A DNA stretch of 5,989 bases from Porphyromonas sp. Its GTDB lineage: Bacteria; Bacteroidota; Bacteroidia; Bacteroidales; Porphyromonadaceae. Within the stretch, counting starts at the first letter, position 1, and each line of letters opens with the position of its first letter. Below, one piece after another: positions 1 through 4,466 of this stretch. A model generated the notes under the pieces. That model did no database searches and was not told the origin of the DNA. It saw only the letters and a program-made list of their open reading frames with translations. The stretch covers positions 1-5,989 of the forward strand of contig RBKG01000016.1 of NCBI GenBank assembly GCA_003640335.1. The letters are read 5' to 3'. The position numbers were made by a program, and so were the translations under genes.

Positions 1-1
1 T

Positions 2-145
2 TTCCACGCAGCTAGCAGTGAAATGTATGCTAATGCAGGTGGTGCTCAGGCCGGAGCAGACATGAGTGGAGCACAGCCTAATGCTAACAACGCATCTCAA
101 GGCGGTGCAGACATCACTGATGCAGACTTCGAGGAAGTGAAGTAA
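2..145 (+). CDS. dnaK: Chaperone protein DnaK (Hsp70), C-terminal end only
   Basis: Partial gene entering from the left edge; 47 residues and a TAA stop are visible. DnaK is the ATP-driven cytoplasmic Hsp70 chaperone that works with DnaJ and GrpE. What is seen is the end of the helical lid (around EMYANAG), then a low-complexity linker rich in Gly, Ala, Gln and Asn, and the acidic tail DITDADFEEVK. The closing motif DADFEEVK is the conserved terminal signature of bacterial DnaK, important for interaction with co-chaperones and clients. The ATPase and substrate-binding domains lie outside the window. A strong hairpin terminator follows 32 bases after the stop, so dnaK is the last gene of its transcription unit. 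The identification rests mainly on the tail motif, which is highly characteristic. Confidence 0.93.
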   Translation, partial: FHAASSEMYANAGGAQAGADMSGAQPNANNASQGGADITDADFEEVK

Positions 146-177
146 AAGTGCTAATAAACGCTAATTAAAAATAAGTA

Positions 178-213
178 AATCCCAGTAACATAATAAGTTG
201 CTGGGATTTTTAT
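178..213 (+). terminator. Intrinsic terminator after dnaK
   Basis: A 12-bp stem (178-189 with 197-208, one G-T wobble) closes a 7-base loop and runs straight into a T-rich stretch (TTTTATT). It begins 32 bases after the dnaK stop and ends before the next + strand gene, so it should separate the two. Confidence 0.85.
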
Positions 214-228
214 TCCTTAATAATATTG
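198..228 (+). promoter_or_regulatory. Possible Bacteroidota-type promoter for the 250-912 gene
   Basis: TAATATTG at 221-228 matches the Bacteroidota -7 consensus TAnnTTTG except for one base, and a TTG lies 20 bases upstream at 198-200, inside the right arm of the dnaK terminator. Transcription would start near 233, giving a leader of roughly 15 bases. The match is imperfect and the TTG is a very common triplet, so this is only a candidate. Read-through from dnaK is the alternative. Confidence 0.3.
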
Positions 229-249
229 AGTCTTGTTTGTTTTTAATTT

Positions 250-912
250 ATGTGTACAAAGAAAGAGGATCAAGTTTCTCTCAAAGAAATTAGAGAGACA
301 TTTTACAAATTGAGAGACTTTGAGATTTCAAATTTATGGCAAAGGTCAATTTTTTTATCAGCATTATTAGTCTTATTTTTTTCAAGTTATGGCTTTTTGG
401 TGTCAAAGCTATTTGAAAAAGAGATTGAGAACGCTTTGGTAATCCATGAACTTTGTTGTGCCATAGCTTTATTAGCCATTGTTTTTTCCATAATATGGAT
501 TATGATGGCAAAAAGTTCTAAAGCATGGTATGAGGTTTATGAAAGGAGAATTTTGGATATAGAACAGGAAGAGGATTTAAATATTCCATTAAAGTATCAG
601 ATGGGGGAAGATTGTACTCCTTGGAGCTTAGATAGTAATCTCCTTACAACCAAGCCTGGTCGTTATTCTGTTTCAAAGCTCAATACTTTAATAGGAATAA
701 TTTTAATGATAACTTGGATTATGATACTTATTATGCATTATATTGCTGCAATATACTTATTCGGCAGTCCTAATAGCAAGGCTAATTGTGTTATTCATAC
801 AATTGTATTAGTTCTTCTCGTTGTTTTTTTCTTAGTTATCCTGATAACTGCTGCGCTGAATGGATGGGCTAAAAGCAAATCACTTAGTTCCCCTGAAGAA
901 AGTAAAAAGTAA
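250..912 (+). CDS. Small integral membrane protein, RipA-like (octameric membrane protein family)
   Basis: The protein has 220 residues and four predicted membrane helices in two pairs: about 33-53, 66-87, 145-168 and 180-204. A charged cytoplasmic-looking segment (about 88-142) separates the pairs. There is no cleavable signal peptide. The N-terminal amphipathic stretch carries KLRDFEISNLWQRS just before helix 1, and WYEVYERR follows helix 2. As I recall, this arrangement is characteristic of the RipA-like family, named after Francisella RipA, a cytoplasmic membrane protein needed for growth inside host cells; homologues occur widely and their biochemical role is unclear. ATG at 250 is chosen because the hydrophilic N-terminus begins there; an AT-rich stretch rather than a Shine-Dalgarno sequence precedes it. 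The gene stands alone between two terminators, so neighbours do not suggest a function. Coding and the membrane topology are secure; the family name is from memory and moderately sure. Confidence 0.72.
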   Translation: MCTKKEDQVSLKEIRETFYKLRDFEISNLWQRSIFLSALLVLFFSSYGFLVSKLFEKEIENALVIHELCCAIALLAIVFSIIWIMMAKSSKAWYEVYERRILDIEQEEDLNIPLKYQMGEDCTPWSLDSNLLTTKPGRYSVSKLNTLIGIILMITWIMILIMHYIAAIYLFGSPNSKANCVIHTIVLVLLVVFFLVILITAALNGWAKSKSLSSPEESKK

Positions 913-956
913 TCGTATTTGTATCATGTAATTTCAATATGTTGCAAATCAAAAGT

Positions 957-996
957 AACTCCCCTAGCAAGCGATTGCTTGTTGGGGGAGTTTTTT
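957..996 (+). terminator. Intrinsic terminator of the membrane protein gene
   Basis: A 15-bp stem (958-972 with 977-991, containing wobble pairs) closed by the tetraloop GATT is followed by six T residues at 991-996. It lies 45 bases after the stop at 912. The opposite strand lacks a comparable U tract, so it acts mainly on + strand transcripts. Confidence 0.9.
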
Positions 997-1099
997 CGTT
1001 GCTGATAGTGAGCACGATTTAGGGATACGACCATTATACCAAATCTCCAAATCTCTACTAGGATAGAGATGTTGTCAAGATTGTCCTGTGTATAAAATA
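997..1099. other. Convergent intergenic spacer with small repeats
   Basis: This spacer lies between the + strand terminator and the - strand terminator. It holds a tandem direct repeat CCAAATCT (1039-1046 and 1047-1054) overlapping an inverted repeat ATCTCTA/TAGAGAT (1051-1057 and 1064-1070, 6-base loop). It has no counterpart downstream of the second peptidase copy, so it marks the outer edge of the duplicated unit. I see no gene or promoter here. Confidence 0.5.
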
Positions 1100-1132
1100 G
1101 ATAAGGTGTTAGAACTAGTCTAACACCTTATC
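1100..1132 (-). terminator. Terminator hairpin of the first M60 peptidase gene
   Basis: A perfect 14-bp inverted repeat (1100-1113 with 1119-1132) has a 5-base loop. Read on the - strand it is followed by TATTTTATACA, a broken U tract. It begins 60 bases after the stop codon. A near-copy lies at the same distance after the second peptidase gene (4375-4407). On the + strand no T tract follows, so it serves the leftward gene. Confidence 0.75.
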
Positions 1133-1150
1133 TGCTCTCGTATCATAAGC

Positions 1151-1171
1151 TAGAGATTGTGTGAATCTCTA
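1151..1171 (-). other. Small 3' UTR hairpin before the terminator
   Basis: TAGAGATT (1151-1158) and AATCTCTA (1164-1171) form a perfect 8-bp stem with a 5-base loop, 21 to 41 bases beyond the stop codon of the leftward peptidase gene. The corresponding site in the second copy (4426-4446) keeps the central six base pairs. It could stabilise the transcript end, or be a chance survivor of the duplication. Confidence 0.4.
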
Positions 1172-1191
1172 AACCTATGTGCTGGAAAAGT

Positions 1192-4056
1192 TTAGTTGTG
1201 AGGTACTATCTCTCTAGCATTGCCAGCCGAAACAGCCTTAATAGTGTACTTGCTATTCCATTTCTTGTTAATAGTAAATACCGCTCTACCTAACTCGGGA
1301 TAAGAAGCATCAGCGATGAAGAATAGATTATTTTTTTCATCATAAATCTCAAAGGCTACAGTGTTCTTCCATCCGTTAATTCGGATTGTATTGCCACTAA
1401 TACTTGCATTTTGTCCCTTTAGCAGAATTTTATCAGGATTCTTATAGAGGTGAGAGTTATTATCTGTTATATACTCTAGGGCAATATGCTTCATGTCTGG
1501 TAAGTTCAGCTTCTTGATACGATCCTTTACTGCGTCAGCACGTTGCTTAGTCACAGTCATCTGTTCCTTTGAATAGTCATTGATTTCAACATCTACTTCG
1601 CGGAAGAAGCCCCATTGTTCAAAGAAATGAGTGAGGTTTTTCTTCCCAATGCGTGATGCGGAGTAAGGGAACTCTGTCTGCTGTGTACCTGGATTAGGTT
1701 GGTTTGGTTCTTGTCTGATGAACTCATACAAGTCTGGATAGAAACCTGAATGACCATCAGCTGATAGGCGAGGAGTAAGCCCCAGGGTTTTACCGAAGTA
1801 TAGTTCAAGTTGCCAGAACGGAACAAGGTTACAGAATACATCACCAACCTTAGAGAAAGGAACCCTCTTGGCAATAAGCTCAGTAAAGGCTTTGGTATAG
1901 CGGTTGTTCCCATATTGAAGTGGTTCTTCTTGTAGACGAGAAGGCTGTTTGAAGACGTAGGTTGTTATATACTGGGATGGAATATTAACTGTTACTTCTG
2001 TCATACCTCTCCATTTAAGACCTGGGCTTACTTGGTTAACGTGACCAAGCTCGTGAGATGGTCCCCATGCAGCACCTTGGCTCTTGGGGTCGCGCATCTT
2101 GTTTGGATTTAGGATGTCCTTTTGGGTGCCATTTACATAGGCTGTATGATAAGATGTCGCATACATAAAGGAGTGGTACATCACGTGTAGATACATTCTA
2201 CTTAATGGCTTTCTCTGAGGGTACTTATAGTATCCGTGTAGAATCCATTCGTTGTGGACAATACTATCGTATGTCTTGGTTAGCTCAATGCCTTCTGGCG
2301 TATAGTCCTTAAATGCTTGAGTCTCGAAAGTTAGGTGAGCATACTTACCAAGCACATCGAAGTACTTATAGCTAGCCTTGCCAAGCAATTCTTTCCACCT
2401 ATCTTTAAGCTTTGAGTCTTGTGAATTGTAATATCCATTAACTGTACCTGTAGCGAAGTGGATATCTATAGGTTTCATCTTGTCGGCTTGACCTTCACCG
2501 ACAAGGTATAAAACATATATAAGACCAGGCTTAGTCATGCGAATCTTATTGAATCCTTGAGAAAGGGGATAATAAACAGGGTCGTTAAAGCCATCACCCC
2601 CTGGTTTGTCTAGGTTTTGTACTCGTATACCCAAGTCTTTGTATCCGTAAGTATTTCCTACAAATGCGATGAGGTCTTCTCCCTCCTTAACATAGATACC
2701 TGTGGGGTTATCTAAGATAGAGCAGGCATGAGTCTTATTTTTACTAGCAATGATAGCAGGATGTTGATAAGGCTTATAGCTGGCTACGCGGAATTCTTTT
2801 TCGTACCTGCCATGCTTAACGTACAGAGCTAAGTTGCGGAAGAATGGGTCACTAATAGCAGCTATCTGAGGATCTGTGATGTTAGGGCGAACTACTGTGC
2901 AAAGGTCATTGGCGAAGATACTTTTATAGTCAAAGCTCTTATCAGATTGCTTGAAGAACTCCATTTCAGCACATGAGACAAATCCTGCACGATCTCCATA
3001 GCCCTTGCGCACAACAAAGCGGAAACTTTTGGCTCTTATTGGCTTTTCAAAGGCTAGTCGTGTTGGAGCTACTTTGTCAATAAGCTCGTAATCATCTATC
3101 TTGGTATAGGTGTTTCCATCAAGAGAATACTGTAACTCAAACTTATGGAAGTGACCATTATATCCAGATGTACGAGGATAGTAGACTACATAGTCTACAT
3201 TGGTAGCTTCTGCAAAGTTATAAGTTAGCGTTATAGGATAGTAGTTAGGACTTCCATTAGCCCATGCAGAGTGATATATCGTAGAGTAGTCGCCATCGAA
3301 ACTCTTTTCAATAATATCAGGATTTTGAAAAGAAGATGCCGAGCCGCTAACGACTTTTATTTTTTCATCTTGAGGGATGTTCTCAGTTGCCCCATAAGCA
3401 TACTCAGCTAAACCATCTTGGTGGATAGTAATAAGCTTGCGCAGTGGTGCCACTCCTTGTTGAGGATTTGTTTGGATAATCTCTATTTGTCCAGAACGTT
3501 TAGTATCGTTTTTGTTTGCTAGCACTACATAGTGGCGTTGCTCCTTGCGCATGGCACGAGCTTCATTAGGTGGTGTGATCCAATCAGGAAGTTTAACATC
3601 AAGCTTGACGTTAGTAGTTATCTCAAAATCGAGATTTCCCCCTATTGAAGGAAGTGAGAAAATATCATGGTCTACGAGTATAGCAGGGTCTGTACCAAGT
3701 TGTCTAACATTTATTTTTGCTTCTGCTCCTCCGCTCCTTACAGTTAGAACCGCTTGACGTATCTCTGTATCATCATTGAGGTCAACAGAGATTTTTAACA
3801 TATTACCTTGCTGTACAGCACGACACCAATTTTTATTTGATGTAATGATGAGCTTAACATTTTTTAGTGTTCCTAAGTTAATGTTTTTGCTATGCCCCTT
3901 GCTCTCAAAGTCTACCCTATCCGGCAGCTTTGTTGGGTTGCTTGCAATGACTCCTGCCGTATTATTTTCTACTCCACTAAAACCTTTCTGGCAGGAATAG
4001 CCAGTGAGTAGAAGAGACGAAATAAAGAGACAGGTAAAAATCTGTAATTTATTCAT
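1192..4056 (-). CDS. M60 family zinc metallopeptidase lipoprotein with BACON-like and F5/8C domains (probable O-glycopeptidase), copy 1
   Basis: The product has 954 residues. Residues 1-22 (MNKLQIF...LLLTGYSC) form a lipoprotein signal with the probable lipidated Cys at 22; Tyr at -2 makes the lipobox atypical. Two BACON-like domains follow (about 45-121 and 122-215), then an F5/8 type C or CBM32-like domain (about 222-370, with FDGDYSTIYHSAW), then the M60 (enhancin-like) region from about 375. The zinc motif HELGH has His668, Glu669 and His672, with third ligand candidate Glu687 (HExxH-x14-E, within the family spacing). A beta-rich domain closes the protein (about 859-954). This order resembles the mucin-targeting Bacteroides protein BT4244, whose relatives cleave next to O-glycosylated Ser/Thr. 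Surface exposure and glycoprotein substrate are inferred. The frame stays open upstream to a TTG at 4162-4164, but the ATG at 4054-4056 places the signal peptide at the N-terminus and is preferred. Codon use and composition match copy 2. Confidence 0.93.
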   Translation of the reverse strand: MNKLQIFTCLFISSLLLTGYSCQKGFSGVENNTAGVIASNPTKLPDRVDFESKGHSKNINLGTLKNVKLIITSNKNWCRAVQQGNMLKISVDLNDDTEIRQAVLTVRSGGAEAKINVRQLGTDPAILVDHDIFSLPSIGGNLDFEITTNVKLDVKLPDWITPPNEARAMRKEQRHYVVLANKNDTKRSGQIEIIQTNPQQGVAPLRKLITIHQDGLAEYAYGATENIPQDEKIKVVSGSASSFQNPDIIEKSFDGDYSTIYHSAWANGSPNYYPITLTYNFAEATNVDYVVYYPRTSGYNGHFHKFELQYSLDGNTYTKIDDYELIDKVAPTRLAFEKPIRAKSFRFVVRKGYGDRAGFVSCAEMEFFKQSDKSFDYKSIFANDLCTVVRPNITDPQIAAISDPFFRNLALYVKHGRYEKEFRVASYKPYQHPAIIASKNKTHACSILDNPTGIYVKEGEDLIAFVGNTYGYKDLGIRVQNLDKPGGDGFNDPVYYPLSQGFNKIRMTKPGLIYVLYLVGEGQADKMKPIDIHFATGTVNGYYNSQDSKLKDRWKELLGKASYKYFDVLGKYAHLTFETQAFKDYTPEGIELTKTYDSIVHNEWILHGYYKYPQRKPLSRMYLHVMYHSFMYATSYHTAYVNGTQKDILNPNKMRDPKSQGAAWGPSHELGHVNQVSPGLKWRGMTEVTVNIPSQYITTYVFKQPSRLQEEPLQYGNNRYTKAFTELIAKRVPFSKVGDVFCNLVPFWQLELYFGKTLGLTPRLSADGHSGFYPDLYEFIRQEPNQPNPGTQQTEFPYSASRIGKKNLTHFFEQWGFFREVDVEINDYSKEQMTVTKQRADAVKDRIKKLNLPDMKHIALEYITDNNSHLYKNPDKILLKGQNASISGNTIRINGWKNTVAFEIYDEKNNLFFIADASYPELGRAVFTINKKWNSKYTIKAVSAGNAREIVPHN

Positions 4057-4064
4057 AATATCAT

Positions 4065-4118
4065 TTAGATGACAATAGCGACCAAGAGACAGGCTTCTTG
4101 TTGAGGAAGGAATGACAT
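4065..4118 (-). CDS. Possible 17-residue leader peptide upstream of the M60 gene
   Basis: An ATG at 4116-4118 opens a 17-codon frame (MSFLPQQEACLLVAIVI) ending in TAA at 4065-4067, 8 bases before the ATG of the peptidase gene and in a different frame. It starts at the edge of the hairpin left arm as transcribed and crosses the whole loop and right arm, so ribosomes translating it would melt that hairpin. There is no visible ribosome binding site, and such a short frame could easily arise by chance. Conservation in copy 2 cannot be checked, because that region is outside the window. Confidence 0.18.
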   Translation of the reverse strand: MSFLPQQEACLLVAIVI

Positions 4119-4129
4119 CTTGGTCGCTA
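4076..4129 (-). promoter_or_regulatory. Long leader hairpin upstream of the M60 gene
   Basis: TAGCGACCAAGA (4076-4087) and TCTTGGTCGCTA (4118-4129) are perfect 12-base inverted repeats around a 30-base interior, which can form a short internal CTTC/GAAG stem. The structure lies in the predicted 5' leader, ending 19 bases before the ATG at 4056. No U tract follows it on the - strand, so it does not look like a simple terminator. It could be a leader control structure, an mRNA stabiliser, or, as DNA, a binding site for a dimeric regulator. Confidence 0.55.
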
Positions 4130-4209
4130 CTGAAGTTATAGTTTATGGGTACAACAATCCCCAAAAGGGAAAAGTTTTATTAAATTATAGTTTTATCCGT
4201 TTCGGGGGG

Positions 4210-4237
4210 CAAAGATACAAGTTTTATGTGAATACAA
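4210..4237 (-). promoter_or_regulatory. Bacteroidota-type promoter of the M60 gene (copy 1)
   Basis: Read on the - strand, TATCTTTG (4217 to 4210) is a perfect match to the -7 consensus TAnnTTTG, with TTG (4237 to 4235) 17 bases upstream as the -33 element. Transcription would start near 4203-4205, within or just after a run of six C (4209 to 4204 read leftward). This implies an untranslated leader of about 145 bases before the ATG at 4056. The leader has the hairpin at 4076-4129, a smaller TCCC/GGGA stem at 4158-4170 and two AAACTATAA copies (4136-4144 and 4185-4193). Confidence 0.7.
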
Positions 4238-4252
4238 TAATGTAGCTTTGTA

Positions 4253-4375
4253 ATGGCAGCAAAGTTCGTCTTACCTCGTACTTCAGTAATTTTGAATCAA
4301 GCATATTGGAAAGCCGTGTGTGCAGGTTTGAATCTACTATATTCCCTAGGCAGAATTACTCAATGTATAAAATAG
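4253..4375 (+). CDS. Possible 40-residue ORF between the two peptidase genes
   Basis: A + strand frame opens with ATG at 4253 and ends with TAG at 4373-4375, at the start of the copy 2 terminator hairpin. The 40-residue product is basic and has a natural-looking composition (it contains LPRTSVILNQAYWKAV), with no signal peptide or domain I recognise. TAGCTTTG, a perfect TAnnTTTG element, lies at 4243-4250, but only two bases before the ATG, so a transcript from it would be leaderless or start inside the frame; I also see no TTG at the right distance. It could be a real small protein, a decayed gene fragment, or chance. Confidence 0.2.
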   Translation: MAAKFVLPRTSVILNQAYWKAVCAGLNLLYSLGRITQCIK

Positions 4376-4407
4376 ATAAGGTGCTAGAACTAGTCTAACA
4401 CCTTATC
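4375..4407 (-). terminator. Terminator hairpin of the second M60 peptidase gene
   Basis: A 14-bp inverted repeat (4375-4388 with 4394-4407) has a 5-base loop and is followed on the - strand by TATTTTATACA, as in copy 1. The single base change relative to copy 1 gives a G-U pair in the leftward transcript but a C-A mismatch in a rightward one. It starts 60 bases after the stop codon, exactly as in copy 1. Confidence 0.75.
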
Positions 4408-4425
4408 ACCTCTCGTATCATAAAC

Positions 4426-4446
4426 TAGAGATCGTAATAATCTCTG
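4426..4446 (-). other. Small 3' UTR hairpin, copy 2 counterpart
   Basis: AGAGAT (4427-4432) and ATCTCT (4440-4445) pair over six bases around a 7-base loop. This is the counterpart of the 8-bp hairpin at 1151-1171. The core stem survives although the loop and flanks have changed between copies. Confidence 0.35.
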
Positions 4447-4466
4447 AACCTATGCTTTTGAATAGT

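Larger units (their letters stand above)
1089..2711 (-). repeat. Tandem duplication, copy 1 (part alignable in this window)
   Basis: This stretch aligns with 4364-5989 at a constant offset of 3275 bases, changing to 3278 after one codon insertion in copy 2 near 5190-5200. It covers the terminator, the 3' UTR and the C-terminal 505 codons of the peptidase gene. The remainder of copy 1 (2712 to about 4200) presumably has its partner beyond the right edge. Identity in the untranslated part is about 86% by hand count. Confidence 0.9.
4057..4466. other. Intergenic region between the two M60 genes
   Basis: From right to left, this 410-base region holds the 3' UTR and terminator of copy 2 (4375-4466), about 110 bases of sequence absent from the flank of copy 1 (4251-4363), the promoter of copy 1 (4210-4237), and its structured leader (4057-4204). 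No insertion sequence ends, tRNA or large ORF are present. Because terminator and promoter both lie here, the two peptidase genes appear to be separately transcribed. Confidence 0.7.

Noticed and set aside
1593..1913. 106-codon frame on the - strand.
   Set aside because: It lies wholly inside the M60 gene in another frame and has no recognisable features; it is a shadow of the conserved coding sequence.
3545..4000. Two + strand frames of 70 and 74 codons (3545-3757 and 3776-4000).
   Set aside because: Both are antisense to the N-terminal domains of the M60 gene, with no promoter, signal peptide or domain of their own.
4057..4164. N-terminal extension of the M60 protein by 36 residues from a TTG at 4162-4164.
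   Set aside because: It would bury the lipoprotein signal peptide 36 residues inside the protein, uses a weak start codon and covers the leader hairpin. ATG at 4054-4056 fits better.
4246..4264. CTTTG/CAAAG inverted repeat.
   Set aside because: The stem is only five base pairs with a 9-base loop, and it is explained by the promoter-like TTTG element.
4290..4352. tRNA-like fragment, with GGTTTGAATC resembling a T arm.
   Set aside because: The T stem has a mismatch, no acceptor, D or anticodon arms can be built around it, and the 3' end does not fit; it is chance resemblance.
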